36,511 nucleotides of DNA from an uncultured Prevotella sp. (GTDB taxonomy: Bacteria; Bacteroidota; Bacteroidia; Bacteroidales; Bacteroidaceae): NCBI GenBank assembly GCA_945830345.1, contig CALZYS010000011.1:1-36511 (forward strand), in the 5' to 3' direction. The position numbers were made by a program, and so were the translations under genes. Shown in pieces: positions 15,247 to 22,461 of the stretch (within the stretch, counting starts at the first letter, position 1; every line of letters begins with the position of its first letter). Under the pieces are notes generated by a model. It was not told where the DNA came from. It saw only the letters and a program-made list of their open reading frames with translations, and did no database searches.

Positions 15247-16311
15247 ATGGAATTAGAATTAGAAAAGCTTACGTTGCCCAGTGACAACGAGCGTCCGTTT
15301 GTGATAGCAGGACCATGCTCCGCAGAGACAGAGGAGCAAGTGATGACAACAGCCAAGGACCTGGCAGCCAAGGGTTGCCACATGTTCCGTGCAGGTGTGT
15401 GGAAACCACGTACAAAGCCAGGAGGCTTTGAGGGTAATGGCGAGAAGGCATTGCCATGGATGAAGCAGGTGAAGGAGGAAACCGGTATGCTCGTGGCTAC
15501 CGAGGTGGCTACTCCCGAGCATGTGGAACTCGCCCTGAAGTATGGCATCGACATCCTGTGGGTGGGAGCGCGCACCACTGCCAACCCATTCGCCATGCAG
15601 GCTCTTGCCGACTCGCTCAAGGGTGTTGATGTGCCCGTATTCGTGAAGAATCCCGTCAATCCTGATCTCGAACTATGGATTGGTGCCATGGAGCGTATCA
15701 ATCAGGCTGGCATCAAGAAGATGGCTGCCATACATCGCGGTTTCTCAAGCTACGACAAGAAGATTTACCGTAACATGCCGATGTGGCAGATACCTATCGA
15801 GTTGCATCGCCGCATACCCGACCTGCCCATCATCTGCGACCCGTCGCACATCGGAGGTCGTCGCGAACTCGTGGCTCCTATCTGTCAGCAGGCAATGGAC
15901 CTTGGTTTCGACGGACTCATCGTCGAGAGCCACTGCAATCCCGATTGCGCATGGAGTGATGCCAAGCAGCAGGTTACGCCCGACGTGCTCGACTATATCC
16001 TCTCTCTGCTAGTAGTGCGCAGTGAGACCACTACCACCGAGAGCATCACCCAACTGCGTCATCAGATTGACGAACTCGACAACCAGCTCATGGATCTTCT
16101 CTCCAGGCGCATGCGCGTATGTCGCGAGATCGGTCAGTATAAGAAGGAGCACAACATGACTATCCTTCAGACCGCCCGCTACACTGAGATCCTCGAAAAG
16201 CGTGGTGCACAGGGTTCCCTCTGCGGTATGGACAGTGACTTCGTTGCCCAGGTGTTCGAGAAAATCCACGAGGAGAGCGTGCGTCAGCAGATGGAGATTA
16301 TCAACAAATGA
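15247..16311 (+). CDS. aroF: DAHP synthase-chorismate mutase fusion
   Basis: 354 residues. The N-terminal 255 are a type I-beta (KDO8PS-like) 3-deoxy-D-arabino-heptulosonate-7-phosphate synthase: FVIAGPCSAET, RAGVWKPRTKPGGFEG, WVGARTTANPFAMQ, PVFVKNPV, CDPSHIGGRRE and GLIVESHCNPD carry the metal and PEP/E4P residues. Residues about 262-354 are an AroQ chorismate mutase (LRHQIDELDNQLMDLLSRRM, REIGQYKKEHN). This first and branch-point fusion is known from Prevotella and Porphyromonas, where the mutase domain also passes on prephenate inhibition. The gene symbol is by function; names vary. It starts 6 nt after the aminotransferase gene. Its end overlaps a perfect hairpin. Confidence 0.95.
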   Translation: MELELEKLTLPSDNERPFVIAGPCSAETEEQVMTTAKDLAAKGCHMFRAGVWKPRTKPGGFEGNGEKALPWMKQVKEETGMLVATEVATPEHVELALKYGIDILWVGARTTANPFAMQALADSLKGVDVPVFVKNPVNPDLELWIGAMERINQAGIKKMAAIHRGFSSYDKKIYRNMPMWQIPIELHRRIPDLPIICDPSHIGGRRELVAPICQQAMDLGFDGLIVESHCNPDCAWSDAKQQVTPDVLDYILSLLVVRSETTTTESITQLRHQIDELDNQLMDLLSRRMRVCREIGQYKKEHNMTILQTARYTEILEKRGAQGSLCGMDSDFVAQVFEKIHEESVRQQMEIINK

Positions 16312-16333
16312 CGCTTTAGGCGTCATTTGTTGA
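16301..16333 (+). repeat. Perfect 14-bp inverted repeat spanning the stop codon of the DAHP synthase gene
   Basis: TCAACAAATGACGC (16301-16314) pairs with GCGTCATTTGTTGA (16320-16333), loop TTTAG. The left arm contains the last two codons and the TGA stop (16309-16311). No T-run follows; an ATTAAAA/ATTAAAGA array begins at once. Confidence 0.9.
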
Positions 16334-16368
16334 AATTAAAATATTAAAAAATTAAAGAATTAAAGTTC
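16334..16368 (+). repeat. ATTAAAGA-type array, left flank of the four-helix-bundle gene
   Basis: Units run ATTAAAATATTAAAAAATTA and on to AATTAAAGTTCG, then TTTGCG. An inverted relative lies at 16780-16817 on the other side of the gene. Confidence 0.8.
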
Positions 16369-16381
16369 GTTTGCGATTGAT

Positions 16382-16747
16382 ATGGCTAAAGACAATTTAG
16401 TAGCAAATTTGAGTTTGGACTTCGCAATTCGCATTGTAAATCTTTACAAGTTCCTATGTACACAAAAAAAGGAATACGTATTGTCAAATCAGGTATTGCG
16501 CAGCGGAACAAGCATTGGGGCAAATCTTGCAGAAAGTGAGATGAGCCAAAGCTCCGCTGACTTTATCGCCAAATTACATATTTCCCTAAAAGAAGCCAAT
16601 GAAACAAAATATTGGCTGACCCTTTTACAAAAAACAAACTATATTACAAAAGAACAATTTGATTCTATAAATTATGATTTAAGAGTGATAATAGGACTTC
16701 TTGTAAATGGTTTGAAAAAAATAAAAGAAAGCAATGAATTTAAATAG
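16382..16747 (+). CDS. Four-helix-bundle protein (23S rRNA intervening-sequence protein family)
   Basis: 121 residues, the usual size of the family. It has the family core: VLRSGTSIGANLAESEMSQS at about 40-58, then ISLKEANETKYWLTLLQKTN. These proteins form pentameric helical bundles. They are often encoded in 23S rRNA intervening sequences or scattered singly in Bacteroidetes genomes; their biochemical role is not established. Here one interrupts the aromatic operon between DAHP synthase-CM and tyrA. Base use is AT-rich (AAA, TTA, AAT codons), unlike the GC-richer neighbours, and inverted AT arrays flank it, both pointing to acquisition. ATG 16382 is the start. Confidence 0.88.
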   Translation: MAKDNLVANLSLDFAIRIVNLYKFLCTQKKEYVLSNQVLRSGTSIGANLAESEMSQSSADFIAKLHISLKEANETKYWLTLLQKTNYITKEQFDSINYDLRVIIGLLVNGLKKIKESNEFK

Positions 16748-16779
16748 TATTTTCTGTAAGAAGCACTATAAGCGCAGAA

Positions 16780-16817
16780 GAACTTTAATTCTTTAATATT
16801 TTAATTCTTTAATTTTA
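16780..16817 (-). repeat. Inverted ATTAAAGA-type array, right flank of the four-helix-bundle gene
   Basis: Read on the minus strand: AAAATTAAAGAATTAAAATA and on to AATTAAAGTTC, then TTCTGCG. It is the mirror image of the array at 16334-16368. Confidence 0.8.
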
Positions 16818-16830
16818 AAATTTGAATGCA

Positions 16831-17628
16831 ATGAAAATTTTGATAATGGGAGCTGGTAAGATGGGAAGTTTCTTCCTTGATTTGCTAAGCTTTGACCACG
16901 AGACGGCGGTGTACGAGAAGGACCCGAAGAGAATGAGGTTTACATACAACTGCCAACGACTGACGACATTGGACGAGGTGAAGGAGTTCGCTCCCGAACT
17001 CGTCATCAATGCCGTGACGGTGAAATACACTATTCCCGCATTTAAGGAAGTGCTGCCTTATCTGCCAAAGGATTGTATCATCAGCGATATATCATCGGTG
17101 AAGACCAACCTGAAGGAGTACTACGACGAGACGGGATTCCGCTATGTCAGCACTCACCCGATGTTTGGACCAACCTTCGCCAACCTCAACCAGTTGAGCG
17201 AGGAGAACGCCATCATCATCAGCGAGGGCGACTATATGGGACGTATCTTCTTCAAGGACCTCTACAGTCGTCTTGGTCTTAATATCTACGAATACACCTT
17301 CGAGGAGCACGACCGCACTGTGGCTTATTCACTGAGTATTCCCTTCGTCAGCACATTCGTGTTTGCTGCTGTGATGAAGCATCAGGACGCTCCGGGTACA
17401 ACCTTCAAGCGTCACATGCGCATTGCCAAGGGTGTGCTCAACGAGGATGACTATCTGTTGCAGGAAATCCTGTTCAATCCCTATACGAGTGACCAGGTGG
17501 CACAGATACGCGACGAGCTCAAGGAACTGCTCGACATCATCGACCATAAGGATGGCGATCGCATGAAGCAGTATCTAAAGAAGATTCGTGATCACGTGAG
17601 GGGAGACATAGAAATATTAAAGAATTAA
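16831..17628 (+). CDS. tyrA: Prephenate dehydrogenase-type protein
   Basis: 265 residues. It oxidatively decarboxylates prephenate to 4-hydroxyphenylpyruvate with NAD(P), the Tyr branch. An N-terminal Rossmann motif (MKILIMGAGKMGSFF) is followed by ISDISSVK and the STHPMFGP substrate/catalytic motif near residue 110. The C-terminal half is helical, and no ACT domain is present. ATG 16831 places the Rossmann strand at the N-terminus; an in-frame TTG at 16822 is less likely. It belongs to the aromatic operon despite the intruding four-helix-bundle gene. Its final codons (EILKN) are written in the ATTAAAGA repeat that follows. Confidence 0.92.
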   Translation: MKILIMGAGKMGSFFLDLLSFDHETAVYEKDPKRMRFTYNCQRLTTLDEVKEFAPELVINAVTVKYTIPAFKEVLPYLPKDCIISDISSVKTNLKEYYDETGFRYVSTHPMFGPTFANLNQLSEENAIIISEGDYMGRIFFKDLYSRLGLNIYEYTFEEHDRTVAYSLSIPFVSTFVFAAVMKHQDAPGTTFKRHMRIAKGVLNEDDYLLQEILFNPYTSDQVAQIRDELKELLDIIDHKDGDRMKQYLKKIRDHVRGDIEILKN

Positions 17629-17650
17629 AAAATTAAAGAATTAAAGTTCT
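17613..17650 (+). repeat. ATTAAAGA-type array at the tyrA end
   Basis: It starts within the last tyrA codons (ATATTAAAGAATTAAAAAAT) and ends in TTAAAGTTC, 3 nt before the TTG start of the transporter gene. Confidence 0.8.
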
Positions 17651-17652
17651 CC

Positions 17653-18534
17653 TTGGCACATAAGTATCATATAGTAGCATTCTTGACAGTGGCGGTGTGG
17701 GGCACTACGTTTGTATGGACGAAGCTCTTGATAATCAACGGACTGTCGCCGGCGCAGATATTCACTCTGCGCTTCATCATCGCCTACGTGCTATTGACGG
17801 GATTCTCGATGTGGCGCGGCAGACATAAGTGGTTGTCGGACAACTGGCGCGACGAACTGACGATGGTGGCATTGGGATTGACGGGAGGCTCGATGTATTT
17901 CCTCACCGAAAACGAGTCGCTGCGATTCACCACTGCCACCAACACGTCGCTCATAGTGTGTTCATGCCCACTGTTTGCCATGCTCATCATCGCCCTGTTC
18001 TATAAGTCGGAGCGATTCAGCAAGCGGCAGGCATTGGGTTCGCTTGTGGCGTTGGCAGGTATGGCGGCGGTAGTGCTTAATGGGCATTTCGTTCTCCATC
18101 TCTCGCCATTGGGCGACACGCTCGCCTTCTCAGCCTGCCTCTGTTGGGCACTCTACACACTGTTGATGAAACCCGTGATGGGGCGTTATCCCGCGATGTT
18201 TATCACGCGCAAGGTGTTCTTCTATGGCATATTGACTATATTGCCTTATTACATCTTCGTGCCCGACATGCCGTCGTGGGATGTGCTCGTGAAACCCGAG
18301 GTGGCGGTCAATCTGCTCTTCCTTGGCAGTGTGGCGTCGATGTTGTGCTATCTCACGTGGAGCTGGTGCATGAAGGGACTTGGAGCCGTGGTGTGCACCA
18401 ATTGGGTGTATGTCAACCCTATCACCACCATCATTGCCGCATGGCTGATACTTGGTGAGCAGATAACGGTGTATTTCCTCATCGGTTCGGCATTGATAAT
18501 AGCAGGAATGTATCTCTCTTCGAAGAAGACATGA
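17653..18534 (+). CDS. EamA/DMT-family membrane transporter
   Basis: 293 residues with ten hydrophobic helices in two EamA repeats: VAVWGTTFVWTKLLI opens the first, and NWVYVNPITTIIAAWLILGE marks the second. Drug/metabolite transporters of this family often export amino acids or metabolites. Its place at the end of the aromatic operon suggests export of an aromatic amino acid or intermediate (inference). The start must be TTG at 17653: the first TM follows directly and the next Met (in FSMWRGRH) would delete two helices. The gene is flanked by ATTAAAGA arrays in opposite orientations. Confidence 0.9.
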   Translation: MAHKYHIVAFLTVAVWGTTFVWTKLLIINGLSPAQIFTLRFIIAYVLLTGFSMWRGRHKWLSDNWRDELTMVALGLTGGSMYFLTENESLRFTTATNTSLIVCSCPLFAMLIIALFYKSERFSKRQALGSLVALAGMAAVVLNGHFVLHLSPLGDTLAFSACLCWALYTLLMKPVMGRYPAMFITRKVFFYGILTILPYYIFVPDMPSWDVLVKPEVAVNLLFLGSVASMLCYLTWSWCMKGLGAVVCTNWVYVNPITTIIAAWLILGEQITVYFLIGSALIIAGMYLSSKKT

Positions 18535-18553
18535 ATCTTTTATAGACGTCGTC

Positions 18554-18605
18554 GAACTTAGTTTCTTTAATATTTTAATTCTTTAATATTTTAATTTTTT
18601 ATTGA
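18554..18605 (-). repeat. Inverted ATTAAAGA-type array after the transporter gene
   Basis: Read on the minus strand: AATTAAAATATTAAAGAATT, a second unit, then AAACTAAGTTCG. It is opposite in orientation to the array at 17613-17650. Confidence 0.75.
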
Positions 18606-18618
18606 AAATAAAAATATC

Positions 18619-19395
18619 ATGTCAGCAGGTAAATGGATAGGCGGCATACTTGGATTTATGGCCGCAGGACCACTCGGAGCATTGGCAGGAGTGGCATTAG
18701 GAGCATTGTTTGACAATGGACTCGACGCAGTGAATAATCCCGAGAACTCGGGGACACGTTCATTCAATGGGGCGCGCACCGACGAGGAGCAGCGCAACAG
18801 TTTCTTGTTCTCGCTGATGGTGTTGTCGTCATACGTCATCAAGGCTGACGGCAAGGTGATGCATTCCGAGATGGAGATGGTTAGAAACTTTCTCCAGTCG
18901 AGCTTTGGCGTAGGGGCAAAGACCCAGGGCGAGCAGATTATGCTTCGCCTCTTCGAGGAACAGAAACGCCAAGGCAAGATGCAGTTTAAGAACACGGTGG
19001 CACAGTGCTGCGAGCAGATAGCCATGAATATGGAGTATGCCCAGCGCTTGCAGTTGGTGAGCTTCCTATTGGCAATAGCACAGGCCGACGGACATGTGGA
19101 TCCCACCGAGATAATGGCTATCCGCGAGTGTGCCCAGTGGATGAGGATGCAGGCAGGAGATGTGGATTCGATGCTCAATCTCAAGGGCGACTCGCTTGAG
19201 GATGCCTATAAGGTGTTGGGCGTAAGTTCCTCAGCCTCAGACGACGAACTGCGCAAGGCTTATCGCCGTCTTGCCCTTGAGCATCATCCCGACCGTGTGT
19301 CAGCACTCGGTGAGGACGTGCGACGTGCAGCCGAGCAAAAGTTCCAGGAGATCAACGCTGCCAAAGACCGCATCTGGAAGGCTCGCGGATTATAA
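18619..19395 (+). CDS. TerB-like plus J-domain protein (DjlA-type)
   Basis: 258 residues. A glycine-rich hydrophobic N-terminus (GGILGFMAAGPLGALAGVAL, about 8-30) may insert in a membrane. A TerB-like helical domain spans about 60-185 (SLMVLSSYVIKADGKVMHSE; AIAQADGHVDPTE). A C-terminal J domain (about 193-258) has the HPD motif at 223-225 (LEHHPDRVS). J domains stimulate DnaK ATPase, so this is a co-chaperone with a sensor-like module, as in DjlA. The stop overlaps that of nth by 6 nt on the opposite strand, sharing the palindrome TTATAA. Confidence 0.9.
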   Translation: MSAGKWIGGILGFMAAGPLGALAGVALGALFDNGLDAVNNPENSGTRSFNGARTDEEQRNSFLFSLMVLSSYVIKADGKVMHSEMEMVRNFLQSSFGVGAKTQGEQIMLRLFEEQKRQGKMQFKNTVAQCCEQIAMNMEYAQRLQLVSFLLAIAQADGHVDPTEIMAIRECAQWMRMQAGDVDSMLNLKGDSLEDAYKVLGVSSSASDDELRKAYRRLALEHHPDRVSALGEDVRRAAEQKFQEINAAKDRIWKARGL

Positions 19396-20022
19396 TTTCT
19401 TGGGACAGATGTCGCTGAACGGACATTTGTCGCATTTGGGATTGCGTGCAGTGCAGATATATCTGCCATGGAGCAGAAGCCAGTGGTGAGCCTTGCCGAG
19501 GTCATCGTCGGGGATGTATCTGCATAGCTTCTTCTCCACCTTCAGCGGTGTGTCGTCGCTCTTGGCTACAAGTCCCATGCGGTGACTCACGCGAAAGACG
19601 TGGGTATCCACAGGCATGGCGTTCTCGCCAAATGCCACGGTGAGCATCACGTTGGCAGTCTTGCGTCCCACTCCCGGCAAGGCAGTCAGTTCGTCGAGTG
19701 TGTGAGGCACTTCGCCTCCATGCTTCTCCATCAACATTCGTGCCATGTCGATCAGATGTTGCGACTTGGCGTTGGGGTAGGACACCGACGACACAAGCCT
19801 GAGCACCTCACCGAAGTCGGCTTCAGCCATGCGTGCCGCATCGGGAAAACGCTCAAACAGGGCAGGTGTCACCATATTCACCCTTTTGTCTGTACATTGC
19901 GCACTCAGCATCACCGCCACAAGCAATTGGAAGGTGGTGGAGTAGGTGAGTTCGGTGGTCACCTCGGGCATTTCCTCTCTGAAATGCTCCAATATTCTGT
20001 CGTATATTTCTTTTTTCTTCAT
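19390..20022 (-). CDS. nth: Endonuclease III
   Basis: 210 residues, standard length. It is a bifunctional DNA glycosylase / AP lyase that removes oxidised pyrimidines. The helix-hairpin-helix LPGVGRKTANVM carries the catalytic Lys121, Asp139 lies in VDTHVFRVS, and a 4Fe-4S cluster is formed by Cys190, 197, 200 and 206 (C-x6-C-x2-C-x5-C). ATG 20022 is the start. It lies 12 nt downstream of radA on the same strand, giving a radA-nth DNA repair pair, and is convergent with the J-domain gene. Confidence 0.97.
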   Translation of the reverse strand: MKKKEIYDRILEHFREEMPEVTTELTYSTTFQLLVAVMLSAQCTDKRVNMVTPALFERFPDAARMAEADFGEVLRLVSSVSYPNAKSQHLIDMARMLMEKHGGEVPHTLDELTALPGVGRKTANVMLTVAFGENAMPVDTHVFRVSHRMGLVAKSDDTPLKVEKKLCRYIPDDDLGKAHHWLLLHGRYICTARNPKCDKCPFSDICPKKL

Positions 20023-20034
20023 ATTAATATATTA

Positions 20035-21441
20035 CTATCCAAATAGGGCTCTCAATGCTTCCTCCACCTTCTTCACAGGAATAAGTTCTATATTGTATTT
20101 CTTACCCTTTAGTCCTGCGATATTATACTTGGGAATGATCATGTGGGAGAATCCCAATTTCTCAGCCTCCGAGATGCGCTGCTCGATACGGTTGACAGGG
20201 CGCACCTCACCGCTCAATCCCACTTCGCCAGCCATACACCATCCAGCCTCTATAGCCGTATCAACATTGCTCGACAACACGGCGGCAATCACACTGAGGT
20301 CCATGGCAAGGTCGGTAACGCGCAATCCTCCGGCAATATTCAGGAACACGTCCTTCTGCATGAGTTTGAATCCCACTCGCTTCTCAAGCACCGCAAGCAG
20401 CATGTTGAGTCGGCGCTGGTCAAATCCCGTGGCAGTGCGCTGGGGCGTTCCGTAGGCAGCCGACGACACCAATGCCTGCGTCTCGACGAGGAAAGGTCGC
20501 ACGCCCTCCACAGCCGACGAGATGGCAATGCCGCTCAGTCCCTCATGGTCTTGCGTCAACAGCAGTTCCGAGGGGTTGCTCACCTGTCGCAATCCCGTTT
20601 GCTGCATCTCGTATATGCCCAATTCCGATGTCGAGCCGAATCGGTTCTTTATGCTTCTCAGTATGCGGTACATATAGTGCTGGTCGCCCTCAAACTGTAT
20701 CACGGTATCCACGATATGCTCCAGTATCTTCGGGCCTGCAAGCGTTCCCTCCTTGTTGATGTGTCCGATGAGAATCACGGGCACTCCGCTTGTCTTGGCA
20801 AAGCGCAACAGGGCCGAGGCGCACTCCCTCACCTGGGTCACACTGCCCGGACTTGTCTCCACGTCCTCTGTCGAGATAGTCTGTATAGAGTCGATTACCA
20901 CAATCTGCGGATTCACCTCCTTGATATGCTCGAATATCCTTTCGAGCGATGTCTCGCATAGGATATGCACATTGTCGTTGTCGGTATGCGGAATTCGCTC
21001 GGAGCGCATCTTCAACTGATGTGCACTTTCCTCACCGCTCACATAGAGGATGCTCCTTTCGGGCATCTGGAGTATCGTTTGCAATGTCAATGTACTCTTT
21101 CCTATTCCCGGTTCACCGCCAAGCAAGACGATGGAGCCGGGCACTAAGCCGCCACCAAGCACTCGGTTGAGCTCGGCATCGTGCATGTCGATTCGCGGTT
21201 CCTCGCGTGTGCTTATCTCGCGCAGAAGCATCGGTCGCGAGGCATTGCGCATGCCCCTGCCAATCTCTCCTGCACGCGTCGATGCTGTAGCAGCATTACG
21301 CGCCATCGACACAGCCGATTCACCTGCTATTCTTATCTCCTTGAACGTGTTCCATTGTCCGCAGCTTGGGCATTTGCCCACCCATTTCTGCGATTCCTGA
21401 CCGCAGTTGCTGCATACGTATGCTATCTTGTCTTTTGCCAT
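20035..21441 (-). CDS. radA: RadA DNA repair / branch-migration ATPase
   Basis: 468 residues. RadA (Sms) is a RecA-like helicase for recombination intermediates. It has an N-terminal zinc finger (Cys10, 13, 24, 27), Walker A GEPGIGKST (Lys115), the RadA-specific KNRFGS motif and a C-terminal Lon-protease-like domain (GLRVTDLAMDLSVIAAVLSS; GEVGLSGEVRPV). The frame is open upstream to 21543, but that stretch is promoter DNA shared with the divergent gene, so ATG 21441 is chosen. The -7 element lies only 8 nt upstream, so the leader should be extremely short. Confidence 0.97.
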   Translation of the reverse strand: MAKDKIAYVCSNCGQESQKWVGKCPSCGQWNTFKEIRIAGESAVSMARNAATASTRAGEIGRGMRNASRPMLLREISTREEPRIDMHDAELNRVLGGGLVPGSIVLLGGEPGIGKSTLTLQTILQMPERSILYVSGEESAHQLKMRSERIPHTDNDNVHILCETSLERIFEHIKEVNPQIVVIDSIQTISTEDVETSPGSVTQVRECASALLRFAKTSGVPVILIGHINKEGTLAGPKILEHIVDTVIQFEGDQHYMYRILRSIKNRFGSTSELGIYEMQQTGLRQVSNPSELLLTQDHEGLSGIAISSAVEGVRPFLVETQALVSSAAYGTPQRTATGFDQRRLNMLLAVLEKRVGFKLMQKDVFLNIAGGLRVTDLAMDLSVIAAVLSSNVDTAIEAGWCMAGEVGLSGEVRPVNRIEQRISEAEKLGFSHMIIPKYNIAGLKGKKYNIELIPVKKVEEALRALFG

Positions 21442-21448
21442 ATTGCCA

Positions 21449-21496
21449 CAAAAGTACTGATTTTTTTTGATATTACAAAATTTATTTGTACTTTTG
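21449..21496. promoter_or_regulatory. Interlocked divergent promoters (radA / substrate-binding lipoprotein)
   Basis: Minus: -7 TACTTTTG (21449-21456) with -33 TTTG (21476-21479), 19-nt spacer. Plus: -33 TTTG (21466-21469) with -7 TACTTTTG (21489-21496), 19-nt spacer. Each -33 lies inside the other promoter's spacer, so the two promoters should exclude each other. Confidence 0.7.
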
Positions 21497-21518
21497 CAGC
21501 CATAATTAATAAAAAACG

Positions 21519-22448
21519 ATGAAAAAGATGAGAAAATTGACATATTTGGCTGTTATCATCGCAGGTGTGGCCATATGGGCGTCATGTGGAAAATCATATC
21601 AAGAGACCAAGCGATTGTCGCGACTCGAAAGACAACGTCTTGCCAAGGAAGACTCCGCGGCACTCAAGATTGCAGTGATGCCTACGCTCGACTGTCTGCC
21701 CCTCTATGTGGCAAGGGAGTATAAGTGGTTTTGCGACGGCAAGACTGACATCCGACTGAAATACTTCACCTCGCAGATTGACTGCGACACAGCCATCCTC
21801 AACGGTAGGGTGGAGGGAGCCGTAAGCGACCTCGTACGTGTGGCTCGCATGAACAAGCGTGGGGCAAAGGTGAAACCCCAGATTGCCACCGCCGCCTACT
21901 GGCAGTTGATCACCAACCGCAACTCGCGCATTCGCGAACTAAAGCAACTCGACGACAAGATGGTGGCAATGACACGTTATTCAGTAACCGACATGCTTGC
22001 CGACCACGTTGTGGATAGTGCAAAACTCAAGACAGAGCGGGTGTTCAAGGTGCAGATCAACGATGTCAACGTGCGCCTGCTCATGATGCAGAACAACGAG
22101 ATGGACGCAATGTTCGTCACCGAACCGCAAGCCACCGTCGCACGATTGTCAAAGCATAAGGTGCTGCTTGACACTCGCAAGATGGACTGGAACATGGGTG
22201 TCATTGCCTTCAGGGAGAAACCGATGAAGGACGTTGATCGCAAGCGCCAGTATGATGTCTTCATCAAGGCCTACAACCAGGCGTGCGACTCCATCAACAA
22301 GAACGGCATTGCCCGTTATGCTCATCTCATGGAGAAATATTGCCGCACCAAGACTGCTGTGCTCGACTCCATCCCCAAACAGAAGTTCCAGCATGCCGTT
22401 GGACCTCGTGAGAAAGATATCGTAATTGCCGAAAAGTATATAAAATAA
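21519..22448 (+). CDS. ABC-type substrate-binding lipoprotein (NMT1/SsuA-like), orphan
   Basis: 309 residues. Lipoprotein signal with lipobox IWASC (Cys23). The mature part has the type II periplasmic-binding pattern: LKIAVMPTLDCLPLYVAREY (about 50-70), GAVSDLVRVARM, then VRLLMMQNNEMDAMFVTEP, resembling nitrate/taurine/thiamine-precursor binding proteins. The ligand cannot be read. No permease or ATPase gene lies next to it, so it may serve a distant transporter or act as a sensor. It is followed 13 nt later by a large TPR protein gene, probably in the same operon. ATG 21519 follows the plus-strand promoter by about 22 nt. Confidence 0.8.
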   Translation: MKKMRKLTYLAVIIAGVAIWASCGKSYQETKRLSRLERQRLAKEDSAALKIAVMPTLDCLPLYVAREYKWFCDGKTDIRLKYFTSQIDCDTAILNGRVEGAVSDLVRVARMNKRGAKVKPQIATAAYWQLITNRNSRIRELKQLDDKMVAMTRYSVTDMLADHVVDSAKLKTERVFKVQINDVNVRLLMMQNNEMDAMFVTEPQATVARLSKHKVLLDTRKMDWNMGVIAFREKPMKDVDRKRQYDVFIKAYNQACDSINKNGIARYAHLMEKYCRTKTAVLDSIPKQKFQHAVGPREKDIVIAEKYIK

Positions 22449-22461
22449 AGGAGAGAATACT

